Origin: Clostridia bacterium
GTDB taxonomy: Bacteria > Bacillota > UBA994 > PWPR01
NCBI GenBank assembly: GCA_003557085.1
Contig: PWPR01000027.1
Span: 1 to 18,311, forward strand
Direction of reading: 5' to 3'
DNA length: 18,311 nucleotides
Shown here: one piece after another, positions 1 to 8,363 of the stretch
Layout of the letters: every line of letters starts with the position of its first letter
How positions within the stretch are numbered: position 1 is the first letter of the stretch
Notes under the pieces: model-generated
Database searches by the model: none
What the model was told of the DNA's origin: nothing
Seen by the model: only the letters and a program-made list of their open reading frames with translations
Translations under genes and position numbers: made by a program

Positions 1-193
1 AGAAGGTGAAGAGCTAACTTTTGATGCAGAAGGCACACTAGCAGTTATTCTACAGCATGAAATAGATCATCTTGATGGGGTATTGTTTGTAGATATTGCA
101 CTAGAAGTATTTAACGAAGATGAGTTGAACTTAGATGATGAGATCGCACTAGAGGAGCTCGATCTTAAGATGGTTGCAAAAGAGGGTCATTAA
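1..193 (+). CDS. def: Peptide deformylase, C-terminal part (cut by window start)
   Basis: Only the last 63 codons are present, read in frame from base 2 to the TAA at 191-193. Peptide deformylase removes the N-formyl group from new proteins using a metal held by one Cys and the two His of an HEXXH motif. The fragment contains HEIDHLDGVLF, the family's third conserved motif, with both His ligands and the catalytic Glu. The Cys motif and N-terminus lie outside the window. After VLFVD the protein ends in a strongly acidic tail of about 33 residues rich in Asp and Glu. The stop codon shares its last base with the fmt start (TAATG), so the two genes, which act at opposite ends of the formyl-Met cycle, are probably translationally coupled. 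The identification is firm from the motif and neighbour. Confidence 0.93.
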   Translation, partial: EGEELTFDAEGTLAVILQHEIDHLDGVLFVDIALEVFNEDELNLDDEIALEELDLKMVAKEGH

Positions 194-1110
194 TGAACAT
201 AGTGTTTATGGGTACCCCAGAATTTGCTATACCATCATTGCATGAACTTGCAAAAAACTTTAATGTTAAATTAGTCATAACACAGCCAGATAAGCCTCAA
301 GGAAGAGGGAGAAAGATTATTCCTTCACCTATTAAAAAGTATGCTATGCAAAAAAACATTGAGGTTTATCAACCAGAAAATATAAACAGTAAAGAAAGTA
401 TTGAGAAATTAAGAGAAGTTGGTGCAGATTATCATATTGTAGTAGCTTATGGTCAGATAGTATCAAGGGAAGTTCTTAACTTGCCTAAGGTTGAGACTTT
501 GAATGTTCATGCATCTTTGCTTCCTGAATATAGAGGAGGTGCACCTATCCATCGTGCTATAATTGATGGGAAGGAAAAAACTGGTGTCACCATAATGATA
601 GTTAAGCCCAAGCTTGATTCTGGCCCTATTCTTTTACAAGAAGAAGTACAGATAGAAGATTATATGACCACTGGGATACTGCATGATATTCTAGCAGATA
701 AAGGTGCCAAGCTGTTGATTAAAGTTCTCAATGATTTTAAAAAAATAGTACCAATTGAGCAAGACAATGAAAAATATACATATGCTGATTTAATTAATGC
801 TGACGATAGGTTAATTGACTGGTGCAAATCAAATAGAGTGATATTTAACAAAATTAGAGGACTCAATCCTTGGCCAGAAGCATATACTTTTTTTAAGAAT
901 AAGCGGTTAATTATAGTTAAAGCAGAATTAGTTAGTGACAACTCTAATAATCCTGGGGAGATAACAGAAATTAACGACAAAGGTATTGTGGTTAGTACTA
1001 ATCAAGGCGGCATATTACTAAAAGAAGTAAAGCCGCAAGGAAAAAAGAAAATGAGTGCCCTTGACTTTGTTAGAGGGTACGAAGTTAAAAAAGGCGACAT
1101 ACTAAATTAA
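193..1110 (+). CDS. fmt: Methionyl-tRNA formyltransferase
   Basis: It transfers a formyl group from 10-formyltetrahydrofolate to Met-tRNAfMet, the initiator for bacterial translation. The 305-residue protein has the usual family length. The N-terminal Rossmann-type domain (about 1-190) begins MNIVFMGTPEFA. It carries the folate/formyl-transfer signature SLLPEYRGGAPI (108-119), with catalytic N104 and H106 just before it and D142 in LDSGPIL. The C-terminal part (about 200-305) matches the tRNA-binding OB-fold domain, including the KPQGKKKM stretch near the end. The start overlaps the def stop by one base; the weak AGAGGG upstream fits a coupled start. It is followed closely by the zinc peptidase gene. 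Nothing is missing, and the identification is secure. Confidence 0.97.
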   Translation: MNIVFMGTPEFAIPSLHELAKNFNVKLVITQPDKPQGRGRKIIPSPIKKYAMQKNIEVYQPENINSKESIEKLREVGADYHIVVAYGQIVSREVLNLPKVETLNVHASLLPEYRGGAPIHRAIIDGKEKTGVTIMIVKPKLDSGPILLQEEVQIEDYMTTGILHDILADKGAKLLIKVLNDFKKIVPIEQDNEKYTYADLINADDRLIDWCKSNRVIFNKIRGLNPWPEAYTFFKNKRLIIVKAELVSDNSNNPGEITEINDKGIVVSTNQGGILLKEVKPQGKKKMSALDFVRGYEVKKGDILN

Positions 1111-1122
1111 GAGGTGACCAAA

Positions 1123-1797
1123 ATGTATTTAAACTCGTATATGATATATATTTTACCTGCCTTATTACTATCTTTATATGCTCAGTCTAAAGTAAAGAAA
1201 GCTTATCAGACTTATTCAAGAGTTAGAGCTATGTCAGGCTTAACTGGTGCTGATATTGCAAAAAGGATGTTACAAAGCGCAGGAATAACAGATGTTGAAG
1301 TCAATAGAATTAGTGGACAGTTAACAGATCATTATGACCCTAGAAAGAGACAAGTCAATTTGTCTGGGGATGTTTATTCAGGCAATACAATTGCTGCTTT
1401 TGGAATTGCAGCTCATGAGGCTGGTCATGTATTACAGCATTATGAAGGCTATGGTCCGATTAAAATCAGGAATGCAATTGTACCTGTTGTTCAATTTGGA
1501 TCCTCAGCAGCAATTCCTTTTTTCTTTTTAGGCATGATTATCAATGCAGGCTCTTTTATGACATTAGGGATTTGGTTGTTCACAGGGGTGGTAATTTTCC
1601 ATATAGTGACTTTGCCTGTGGAATTTAATGCTAGCAGCAGAGCTGTTAAAATTCTTGAAGGTGATAATTATATGTCTCAATCAGAAATCCATGGAGTAAA
1701 AAAAGTGTTAAATGCAGCTGCAATGACCTATGTAGCGTCAGCAATTATGGCTGCTATGCAATTGCTTCGTTTAATGGCCATGTCTAGAAGGCGATAG
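1123..1797 (+). CDS. Membrane zinc metallopeptidase, YugP-like (Zn_peptidase_2 family)
   Basis: This 224-residue protein belongs to the YugP/COG2738 family of predicted membrane zinc peptidases, whose substrates are not well known. An N-terminal hydrophobic segment (about 6-20) is followed by a soluble part with HEAGH at 98-102, the HEXXH zinc/catalytic motif. Two hydrophobic segments follow (about 118-141 and 145-165). E167 in LPVEFNAS is the likely third zinc ligand. The C-terminus is another hydrophobic stretch ending in SRRR. I chose the ATG at 1123 because the GAGGTGA ribosome site at 1111-1117 precedes it; the in-frame GTG at 1114 lies inside that site. It sits between fmt and rsmB, a common place for this gene in Clostridia. 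Family is confident; the biological role is unknown. Confidence 0.9.
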   Translation: MYLNSYMIYILPALLLSLYAQSKVKKAYQTYSRVRAMSGLTGADIAKRMLQSAGITDVEVNRISGQLTDHYDPRKRQVNLSGDVYSGNTIAAFGIAAHEAGHVLQHYEGYGPIKIRNAIVPVVQFGSSAAIPFFFLGMIINAGSFMTLGIWLFTGVVIFHIVTLPVEFNASSRAVKILEGDNYMSQSEIHGVKKVLNAAAMTYVASAIMAAMQLLRLMAMSRRR

Positions 1798-1798
1798 G

Positions 1799-3085
1799 AT
1801 GAACATGCGCAGATTAGTTTTTAATGTGTTGCTGTCTAGTGAACAGCAACACATTTTTGTGAATAATTTCTTAAAAGATAGTATTGAGTTTCAAAAACTA
1901 AAAAAAGAAGATCAGTCGCTAGCATATAATATTATTTATGGGGTATTACAAAATAAGAGCTTACTGGATTATCAAATTAATAAGTTTCTGGCTAAACCCA
2001 AAAGGTTAAACAATAAAGCCCGTATAATTTTGCAAATGGTTTGCTACCAAGCATTGTTTCTTGATAAAGTACCTGCTCATGCAATTTGCTCTGAGGCAGT
2101 TAAGTTAGCTAAAATGCAATCTTTAGGTAAGCTAGTAGGTTTAATTAATGCAGTTTCAAGAAAAATTACCAAGCTTGAGAAAGATGATTTAGCTTTGCCT
2201 GAAAAGAATAATATTGTTAAATATTTGTCAATTAAGTATTCACACCCTGATTGGTTAGTAACAAAATGGGTAAAGCAACTTGGAAGAGATTTAACTGAAG
2301 AGATTTTGATAGCGAACAATACCTTACAAGATACTACAATCAGAGTTAATCCTTCAAAAACTAGTTTAGATGAAGTAAAATATGAATTAGAAAGATTGAA
2401 TATTACTTATAAAGAAGGAAGGCTTACTTCAAGTTTAGCTCTTACTATTTCTTCTGGAGATATTTTTAAGTCAGAGTTGTTTAACAAAGGCTTCATTACG
2501 ATACAAGATCAAGGCGCTATCAAAGCATGCTTAATGCTTGATGTGAAAAAGAAACAGAGAATATTGGATATGTGTAGTGCCCCAGGTGGAAAAACTGCGC
2601 TAATTGCCAACTTGCTTGAAAATGATTGTGAAATAGTAGCTTTAGATATTAATCCTAACAGGCTTAAGCTACTAAGTGAAACCTGTTATAGAATGGGAGT
2701 TGAGAATGTCAAAGCTATGTTAGCTGATGCTCGTAAAATCACAAGTGATGAAATAGGTAAGTTTGATAGGGTCTTACTAGATGCTCCATGTACAGGGCTG
2801 GGAACCATTAGAACTAAACCTGAAATAAGATGGTATAGGAAACCTCGAGACATAGTCAGTTCAGCGGTAATTCAAAAAGAAATGTTAAGAAATGGACTTA
2901 AGTTACTTAAAGATGAGGGGATAATGGTGTATGTGACATGCTCAAACGAAATAGAAGAAACTATTGAAGTAATAGATGAAATGGAAAAGGTCGATGTAGT
3001 TGAGTTAACTCAACTGTATCCAAGTTGTTATGAAACTGAAGGATTTTTTATTGCAAAACTAAAACATAAAGAGGGAAAAAATTGA
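1799..3085 (+). CDS. rsmB: 16S rRNA (cytosine-967-C5) methyltransferase RsmB
   Basis: It makes m5C967 in 16S rRNA using S-adenosylmethionine. The 428-residue protein has the two-domain layout of RsmB/Sun. An N-terminal NusB-like helical domain covers about 1-135 and a Rossmann methyltransferase domain about 160-425. Visible motifs are DMCSAPGGKT (SAM binding), DAPCTGLGTIR with one catalytic Cys, and YVTCSNEIEET with the second Cys, the pair expected for an RNA m5C methyltransferase. The start at 1799 follows AGAAGG at 1786-1791 and begins one base after the peptidase stop. A second ATG six bases downstream is possible. Its stop overlaps the rlmN start by three bases, so rlmN is probably translationally coupled. 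The NusB-like domain separates it from RsmF-type enzymes. Confidence 0.96.
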   Translation: MNMRRLVFNVLLSSEQQHIFVNNFLKDSIEFQKLKKEDQSLAYNIIYGVLQNKSLLDYQINKFLAKPKRLNNKARIILQMVCYQALFLDKVPAHAICSEAVKLAKMQSLGKLVGLINAVSRKITKLEKDDLALPEKNNIVKYLSIKYSHPDWLVTKWVKQLGRDLTEEILIANNTLQDTTIRVNPSKTSLDEVKYELERLNITYKEGRLTSSLALTISSGDIFKSELFNKGFITIQDQGAIKACLMLDVKKKQRILDMCSAPGGKTALIANLLENDCEIVALDINPNRLKLLSETCYRMGVENVKAMLADARKITSDEIGKFDRVLLDAPCTGLGTIRTKPEIRWYRKPRDIVSSAVIQKEMLRNGLKLLKDEGIMVYVTCSNEIEETIEVIDEMEKVDVVELTQLYPSCYETEGFFIAKLKHKEGKN

Positions 3086-4113
3086 AAAAAGATTTATTAT
3101 CAAAAAGTAAAGAAGAACTTATAGAAATTTTAAAACAATATAATCAGCCTAAGTTTAGAGCCAACCAGTTAAGAGATTGGATGGTTAAAAGAAATGTTTC
3201 AGATTTTGGTAAAATGCTAAACTTACCAAAGGAATTAAGAGATGAATTGCAAAAAGACTTTGTTGCTTATCCTCTTGAAGTAAAAGAGGTACAGCATTCA
3301 GAGGATGGTACTGTAAAATTTGCTACAAAGACACTTGATAATGAAATTATTGAAACTGTCATAATGAAGTACCATTATGGATATAGCGTATGTGTCTCAA
3401 GTCAAATTGGTTGTGCCATGGAATGTGTTTTCTGTGCTTCTGCCAAAGGTGGTTTAGTACGGAATTTAACAGAGAATGAAATTTTAGCCCAGATTCTTCT
3501 TGCTCAGCAGATAGTTGAAGATAGGATGGGGCATGTTGTTTTTATGGGGATGGGAGAACCGCTTAATAACTATGTAAATCTAATTAAGTTCTTAGAGTTA
3601 TGTCGTGATGACGACTGGGGTTTAATTATTGGCATGAGAAATATTACTATTTCAACAAGTGGGTTAGTACCACAAATTAGAAAACTAGCCCATGAAGAGT
3701 TTCAGGTAACCTTAGCAGTATCCCTGCATGCATCAAATGACAAGATTAGAGGCAGATTGCTTCCAATTGCTAGCAAATACTCTTTGAAGGATGTTTTTGA
3801 TGCAGGGAAGTACTATACAGAGCATACTGGACGAAGAGTTACATATGAGTATCTATTAATAAAAGACATGAACTCAAGTGATTCAGACGCTAGTGAATTA
3901 GCTAAGCTTTTAAGAAAACATATTGCCCATATTAATTTGATACCATATAATCCAGTTAGTTTTTTGCCATGGGAAGCACCTTCGCAAGAACAGATTAATA
4001 AGTTTGCAAATATGTTGAAAAGTGCAGGAATTAGTGTAACTATTAGAAGAGAGTTAGGCTCAGACATAGATGCAGCTTGTGGACAGTTGAGAAACAAAAA
4101 GTTAGCAAAGTAA
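3082..4113 (+). CDS. rlmN: Dual-specificity 23S rRNA/tRNA adenine-C2 methyltransferase RlmN
   Basis: This radical SAM enzyme methylates C2 of A2503 in 23S rRNA and A37 in some tRNAs. The 343-residue protein carries the CxxxCxxC cluster motif with C111, C115 and C118. It also has C333 in AACGQLR, the cysteine that carries the methyl group in this family, and the GMGEPLNN motif near the SAM site. The N-terminal helical accessory domain (about 1-90) is present. The start is TTG at 3082, inside the rsmB stop as TTGA. GAGGG at 3071-3075 supports it. Cfr-type resistance methyltransferases are related, but the full RlmN N-terminal domain and this housekeeping position favour RlmN. Confidence 0.96.
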   Translation: MKKDLLSKSKEELIEILKQYNQPKFRANQLRDWMVKRNVSDFGKMLNLPKELRDELQKDFVAYPLEVKEVQHSEDGTVKFATKTLDNEIIETVIMKYHYGYSVCVSSQIGCAMECVFCASAKGGLVRNLTENEILAQILLAQQIVEDRMGHVVFMGMGEPLNNYVNLIKFLELCRDDDWGLIIGMRNITISTSGLVPQIRKLAHEEFQVTLAVSLHASNDKIRGRLLPIASKYSLKDVFDAGKYYTEHTGRRVTYEYLLIKDMNSSDSDASELAKLLRKHIAHINLIPYNPVSFLPWEAPSQEQINKFANMLKSAGISVTIRRELGSDIDAACGQLRNKKLAK

Positions 4114-4127
4114 GGAGTTGTAAGTTT

Positions 4128-4883
4128 ATGACCTCTGTGATAGGTAAATGGACTGCAAAGGGACTTGTTAGAAAAAGAAATGAAGATAATATTACTGATT
4201 TTAATTTTTATTTTCAAAATAAGAAATGGAAATGCTTTGCAGTAGCTGATGGTATTGGAGGACATAATGCAGGTGACTTAGCCAGTGCTATTGCCATGGA
4301 GATTCTTTATAATACTCTTACCAATATACATTTAGACAGTGATGTTCCTCGACTAATAGAATCTCTTATTATTGACATGAATAAGCAAATTTTTGAGAAG
4401 TCCCAAGAACATATAGACTATGAAGGTATGGGGACTACATTAACTATGGCATTAGTAAATGAAGATGAATTGCACATAGGACATGTAGGAGATAGTAGAG
4501 CATACTTATTCAGAGATAATAAATTACAAAAACTTACCAAAGATCATTCAATTGTTGGAGAACTTGTAAGAAGTGGACAGATTACTAAAGATGAAGCAAT
4601 GAATCATCCAAGAAAGAACATAATCTTACAAGCAATTGGCTTAGAAAAAGAGCTTCAAGTAGACCATATAATGATTAAACTTGTTAAAGAGGATTTCATT
4701 ATGCTATGTACAGACGGGCTAAGTGATCTAATTAGTGATGATGAGATTGCTATGATTTTACAAGAGCATAAAGAAGAATCATTAGATGTTTTTTGTAAGT
4801 TAGTTTTAGAAAGAGGAGCTCACGATAATTTTAGTATTATTATTATAAAATGGAGTGGAGGTGAAGATGGTGCAATTAATTAA
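4128..4883 (+). CDS. prpC: PP2C-family Ser/Thr protein phosphatase (PrpC/Stp)
   Basis: A manganese- or magnesium-dependent phosphatase that reverses the PASTA kinase encoded next door. The 251-residue protein is a minimal bacterial PP2C domain. Metal-binding acidic residues appear in RKRNEDN (D20), VADGIGGH (D41), LCTDGLSD (D196) and AHDNFS (D233). GMGTTL and GHVGDSRAYL are the usual core motifs. The start at 4128 follows AAGGAG at 4112-4117; an in-frame ATG at 4077 lies inside rlmN with no ribosome site. The last 17 bases overlap the kinase gene, so phosphatase and kinase are likely made together. B. subtilis prpC-prkC is the known parallel. Confidence 0.96.
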   Translation: MTSVIGKWTAKGLVRKRNEDNITDFNFYFQNKKWKCFAVADGIGGHNAGDLASAIAMEILYNTLTNIHLDSDVPRLIESLIIDMNKQIFEKSQEHIDYEGMGTTLTMALVNEDELHIGHVGDSRAYLFRDNKLQKLTKDHSIVGELVRSGQITKDEAMNHPRKNIILQAIGLEKELQVDHIMIKLVKEDFIMLCTDGLSDLISDDEIAMILQEHKEESLDVFCKLVLERGAHDNFSIIIIKWSGGEDGAIN

Positions 4884-6492
4884 TGAAGTATTAAATGGCA
4901 GATATTTGGTTCTAGAAAAAATAGGTAGTGGTGGTATGGCTACTGTTTACAAAGCCAAAGATAAGTTGCTAGATAGATTAGTAGCAGTGAAAGTATTGCA
5001 TCAAAACCATCTCGATGATGAAGATACAATTAGAAAATTTAGAAGAGAAGCAAGAGCAGCTGGGTCACTATCTCACTTTAATATTGTAGGAGTTTTTGAT
5101 GTCGGTTTGCATAAAGATATTCATTACATTGTAATGGAGTTAGCTGAGGGTAAAACTTTAAAAGAATATATTACTTCAGAAGGCAAGTTAGATGAAAATA
5201 ATGCTATAGAAATGATTCTCCAAATATGTGATGCCTTGCAACACGCACATGAAAATGGCGTTATTCACAGAGATATTAAGCCACAAAATATAATTTTAAC
5301 TAAAGATGGTAAAGCAAAAATTGCCGACTTTGGGATAGCAAGAGCAGTAAGTGGTGATACCTTGACTAAAACAGAAGACATCTATGGCTCTGTAAGGTAT
5401 TTCTCCCCTGAACAAGCAAGTGGAGATGAAGTTGACTTTAGAACAGATCAATACAGCCTTGGGATTGTCTTATATGAGATGTTAAGTGGCAAACTACCTT
5501 TTGAAGGAGAAACACCTATTGAGTGGGCTCTAAAGCACATTAACGATAAGCCAATTCAGATTAAGAAGGTATTGCCAGAAATCAATCAAGATTTAGCTGA
5601 CATAGTTATGAAGTGCTTGCAAAAAGATCCTGATGACAGATTTGTTGATATTGAAGAGTTTGCATATAATCTTAAAAAATACAAAGAAGGGATACCAGTT
5701 AAACTAACAATGCCAAAAAAGAAGACAGTCACAGCCAATAAAAAGAAAAATGTTAATAAAAAAATACTAAACACTAAACAAAAGTTAATTTTTGCAGTTA
5801 TTTTACTAGCATTCATTGGTGTTGGTACTTATCTAGGAATTCAATGGTTTAATGAGTATTTAACTGTACCGGAAGTTTCCGTCCCAAGTTTAGTGGGAGA
5901 TCATTATGATGAAGCAGTTATAAAACTTGAAGAGTTAGGGTTACAAGTAGAAACAGCAATGAAGCAAAACCATCCGACTATACCAGAGGATCATGTCATA
6001 AGACAGAGGCCTGAAGCAGGTGTTGTTGTTAAAGAAGGTAGAGTAGTTACTCTGACACTTTCAGAAGGTATAGGCTTTCAAAGAATACCTGACATAATCA
6101 CTTTTAGATTATCTGATGCAGAAAACGCATTAGAAAGGTTGGGTTTTCTAGTAGGAGAAATAAAAGAAGAATATCATGATGAAATAGCAGAAGGTAGTGT
6201 AATTGAAGTTAATCCTAGACCTGGAACTGAAGTTAAAGCTGGAACTGAGGTTGTCTTAATTATTAGCTTAGGAAAAGACGAAGAAACAGTTACTGTTCCT
6301 AATATTGTAGGAATGACTAATTTTATCGCTCAACAAACATTACAAGAAGCAGGTTTAGTAGTGGGTGAGATAAGTGAAAGCCGCTCTGAAGAGCCAGCAG
6401 ATACAGTAATAAGTCAGGGAGTAAGGGCTGGTATAAGTGTGCTTCCTGAAACCCCAATAGATTTTGTCATAAGTGATGGAAGACAGCCATAG
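4867..6492 (+). CDS. prkC: PASTA-domain Ser/Thr protein kinase (PrkC/Stk)
   Basis: A one-pass membrane kinase that, in relatives, senses muropeptides or lipid II and phosphorylates growth and cell-wall proteins. With the ATG at 4867 it has 541 residues. The kinase domain spans about 13-270, with glycine loop GSGGMATVY, lysine K42 in VAVKVL, HRDIKPQN (D136) and DFGIAR (154-159). The activation loop has T165, T167 and T169 before SPEQ. A basic linker (about 284-305) precedes a membrane helix (about 307-327). Three PASTA repeats follow outside the cell (about 336-403, 404-474 and 475-541). I prefer 4867 because GGAGG at 4857-4861 precedes it; GTG codons at 4855 and 4861 overlap that site. It overlaps prpC by 17 bases. 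Confidence 0.96.
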   Translation: MVQLINEVLNGRYLVLEKIGSGGMATVYKAKDKLLDRLVAVKVLHQNHLDDEDTIRKFRREARAAGSLSHFNIVGVFDVGLHKDIHYIVMELAEGKTLKEYITSEGKLDENNAIEMILQICDALQHAHENGVIHRDIKPQNIILTKDGKAKIADFGIARAVSGDTLTKTEDIYGSVRYFSPEQASGDEVDFRTDQYSLGIVLYEMLSGKLPFEGETPIEWALKHINDKPIQIKKVLPEINQDLADIVMKCLQKDPDDRFVDIEEFAYNLKKYKEGIPVKLTMPKKKTVTANKKKNVNKKILNTKQKLIFAVILLAFIGVGTYLGIQWFNEYLTVPEVSVPSLVGDHYDEAVIKLEELGLQVETAMKQNHPTIPEDHVIRQRPEAGVVVKEGRVVTLTLSEGIGFQRIPDIITFRLSDAENALERLGFLVGEIKEEYHDEIAEGSVIEVNPRPGTEVKAGTEVVLIISLGKDEETVTVPNIVGMTNFIAQQTLQEAGLVVGEISESRSEEPADTVISQGVRAGISVLPETPIDFVISDGRQP

Positions 6493-6504
6493 AGAGGTGA
6501 ATAT

Positions 6505-7374
6505 ATGAAGGAAGGTCGCATTATACATTCTGTAGCAGGAACTTATGATGTTGTATTTGATGATCAATCGGTAGTGACTTGCACTCCAAGAGGAAAGCTA
6601 AGGTTGGGTAAAATATCTCCAATTACAGGTGATAAAGTAGCTGTAGACTTAGAGGATAAGGAGAAAGGTGTAATAAAGGATATATTGCCTAGAAAAAATT
6701 CTATTGTAAGACCTGCCATTGCTAATATAGATCAAGTTATTGCAGTACTAGCCCCAGAGCCAGAACCAAATTATGCTTTATTTGATAGAATCTTGGTTGT
6801 AGGTGAAAACTTAGGTTTAGATATTGTGATAGTTATTAATAAGAAGGATTTAGTATCACCAACGGTAATAAAGGATTATTATCAAAAAACTCCGTACCCT
6901 ATTTTAGAAGTCTCTGCAATTATGGAAGATGGTATGACTGATTTAGAAAATCATCTTGAGGGAAAAGTGAGTGTATTGGCAGGGCAATCTGGTGTAGGAA
7001 AAAGTTCAATAATAAATTGTATAATGCCTGATATGGACATTGAAACTCAAGAGATTAGTAAGAAGAGAGGTTTTGGAAGGCACACGACTAGAACTGTTAG
7101 ATTAATTAAATTACCTAATGGAGGCTTATTAGCTGATACACCTGGGTTCAATAGATTAGACCTTGATAGTATCTCTAGTGAAGATTTAATGCATTTTTAT
7201 CCAGAAATGATAGAGTTTATAGAAGATTGTAGGTTTAGAAACTGCAAGCATGAAGCCGAGCCTGGTTGTAGAGTTAAACAAGCAGTTAATGATGGTTTAA
7301 TTGGTAAGAGAAGATATGAATCATATCTATTTATATTAAAAGAACTAATTGAAAAGGAAAAGAGGTTATATTAA
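6505..7374 (+). CDS. rsgA: Small ribosomal subunit biogenesis GTPase RsgA
   Basis: A circularly permuted GTPase that binds immature 30S subunits and promotes late maturation. The 289 residues show an N-terminal OB fold (about 1-68), then the permuted G motifs: NKKD (112-115), the P-loop GQSGVGKS (160-167) and DTPGF (211-215). A C-terminal zinc-binding site follows, with C242, C247, H249 and C255. RGFGRHTTR (188-196) is the typical switch region. AGAGGTGA precedes the ATG by a normal distance. It follows prkC by 12 bases and shares one base with the rpe start. In B. subtilis RsgA is linked to PrkC, and adjacency here fits that. All expected motifs are intact. Confidence 0.97.
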   Translation: MKEGRIIHSVAGTYDVVFDDQSVVTCTPRGKLRLGKISPITGDKVAVDLEDKEKGVIKDILPRKNSIVRPAIANIDQVIAVLAPEPEPNYALFDRILVVGENLGLDIVIVINKKDLVSPTVIKDYYQKTPYPILEVSAIMEDGMTDLENHLEGKVSVLAGQSGVGKSSIINCIMPDMDIETQEISKKRGFGRHTTRTVRLIKLPNGGLLADTPGFNRLDLDSISSEDLMHFYPEMIEFIEDCRFRNCKHEAEPGCRVKQAVNDGLIGKRRYESYLFILKELIEKEKRLY

Positions 7375-8024
7375 TGGTTTTGATCAGTCCTTCATTATTA
7401 TCAGCAGATTTTGCAAACTTAGAAGAGGATATAAATAAAATAGAAGATTATGCAGATGCGCTCCATCTTGATATCATGGATGGAAGCTTTGTACCAAATA
7501 TAAGCTTTGGAATACCAGTTATAAAAGCTATAAGGAAAGTTTCTAAACTACCTTTTGATGTGCATTTAATGATTAATAATCCAAGCACTTACTTAGAGGC
7601 ATTTGCCAATGCAGGGGCGGACTGGTTAACTGTTCATGCGGAGTCTTGTAATCATTTGCATCGGACTGTACACAAAATTAAAGAGCTAAACTGCAAGGCA
7701 GGAATTTCACTTAATCCACACACATCAGAAGAAGTTATAAAGTATTTGATTAAAGATTTAGATTTAGTTTTGGTAATGAGTGTAAATCCCGGTTTTGGAG
7801 GACAATCATTTATTAATGAAAGTTTAGAGAAAATTAAAAGGATAAAAGAAATGGCAGATGAAGTTAATCCAGATTTAATAATTGCTGTTGATGGTGGTGT
7901 TAATAGTAAAACTATTAACGAAGTTGTTAAGGCTGGAGCTTCTTTATGTGTTGCAGGCTCAGCTGTATTTGGCAAAGTAAATCCTGCAGAAGCTATTAAG
8001 GAGCTTAAAACTTTAGTAAAATAG
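7374..8024 (+). CDS. rpe: Ribulose-phosphate 3-epimerase
   Basis: It interconverts ribulose 5-phosphate and xylulose 5-phosphate in the pentose phosphate pathway. The 216-residue TIM barrel has the usual length. It starts with ISPSLLSADF and carries the metal and catalytic residues in HLDIMDG (H31, D33), FDVHLM (H64) and AVDGG. MSVNPGFGGQSF supplies the phosphate-binding loop. The ATG overlaps the rsgA stop by one base (TAATG), with AGAGG upstream. It is the last forward gene before the reversed rpmB. No thiamine pyrophosphokinase or spoVM gene follows, unlike in B. subtilis. Confidence 0.97.
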   Translation: MVLISPSLLSADFANLEEDINKIEDYADALHLDIMDGSFVPNISFGIPVIKAIRKVSKLPFDVHLMINNPSTYLEAFANAGADWLTVHAESCNHLHRTVHKIKELNCKAGISLNPHTSEEVIKYLIKDLDLVLVMSVNPGFGGQSFINESLEKIKRIKEMADEVNPDLIIAVDGGVNSKTINEVVKAGASLCVAGSAVFGKVNPAEAIKELKTLVK

Positions 8025-8027
8025 AAA

Positions 8028-8050
8028 AGAGTCTGATATTATCAGACTCT
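8028..8050 (-). terminator. Intrinsic terminator for rpmB, possibly bidirectional
   Basis: AGAGTCTGAT pairs with ATCAGACTCT around a 3-base loop, a perfect 10-bp stem. On the minus strand it is followed by TTTTCTATTTT, a good U-tract, so it should stop rpmB transcription. On the plus strand, just after the rpe stop, the tail is CTATAAT, a poorer signal, so termination of the rpe transcript there is less certain. Confidence 0.82.
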
Positions 8051-8069
8051 CTATAATAGCAAATATAAG

Positions 8070-8084
8070 GAGCGCTTGACGCTC
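8070..8084 (-). terminator. Small hairpin just downstream of rpmB
   Basis: GAGCG pairs with CGCTC around CTTGA, six bases beyond the rpmB stop on the minus strand. It is followed there by CTTATATTT, a weak U-tract. It may be a first, weaker terminator or a 3'-end stabilising hairpin ahead of the stronger one at 8028-8050. Confidence 0.4.
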
Positions 8085-8090
8085 AAGCTA

Positions 8091-8282
8091 CTAAATTGCT
8101 CTTACAACATTACCAGATTTTATACATTTTGTACAAACCTTGCGACGAACTTTGCTACCATTTTCAATTATGCGGATTCTTTGAATGTTTACATTATATA
8201 CTCTTTTAGTATGATGATTAGAGTGGCTTATGTTATTGCCAGTTGAAGGGCCCTTGCCGCAGATATCGCATCTTTTGGCCAT
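8091..8282 (-). CDS. rpmB: 50S ribosomal protein L28, zinc-binding form
   Basis: A 63-residue structural protein of the large ribosomal subunit. It starts MAKRCDICGKGP, and two CxxC pairs (C5/C8 and C50/C53) make it the zinc-ribbon (C+) form rather than the zinc-independent paralogue found in some Bacillota. The start is the ATG at 8282, with AAAGGAGG 10 bases upstream; a TTG two codons earlier is less likely. It is the only reversed gene in this half of the window. It has its own promoter and two downstream hairpins. The reversed placement before asp23-fakA matches B. subtilis rpmB-yloU-yloV, so this is inherited synteny rather than rearrangement. Confidence 0.97.
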   Translation of the reverse strand: MAKRCDICGKGPSTGNNISHSNHHTKRVYNVNIQRIRIIENGSKVRRKVCTKCIKSGNVVRAI

Positions 8283-8334
8283 CAGCAACGCACCTCCTTT
8301 AACTAGTTTTGATTGTTAGTTGCGTACTCTGGAC

Positions 8335-8363
8335 ATTATACCTTAATTGCTATTGTTTTGCAA
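8335..8363 (-). promoter_or_regulatory. Predicted sigma-A promoter of rpmB
   Basis: On the minus strand TTGCAA (8358-8363) is separated by exactly 17 bases from TATAAT (8335-8340), close to the vegetative consensus. Transcription would start near 8328, giving a leader of about 45 bases that includes AAAGGAGG. TTGCAA is a palindrome, so it can also be read as a -35 in the other direction. Confidence 0.75.

Noticed and set aside
660..980. Minus-strand open frame inside fmt
   Set aside because: Antisense shadow of a complete, recognisable gene. The same holds for minus frames in rpe, fakA and scfB, and for plus frames inside the M20 gene.
1114..1122. GTG at 1114 as start of the zinc peptidase
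   Set aside because: It lies inside the GAGGTGA ribosome site that serves the ATG at 1123.
4077..4127. Upstream ATG extension of prpC
   Set aside because: It lies inside rlmN without a ribosome site, while 4128 has AAGGAG and begins the PP2C domain as expected.
3813..4265. 150-codon open frame on the minus strand
   Set aside because: It is antisense to rlmN and prpC, whose motifs are intact, and has no ribosome site or family resemblance.
8283..8288. Two-codon TTG extension of rpmB
   Set aside because: The ATG at 8282 gives the standard L28 start MAKRC with proper spacing to AAAGGAGG.
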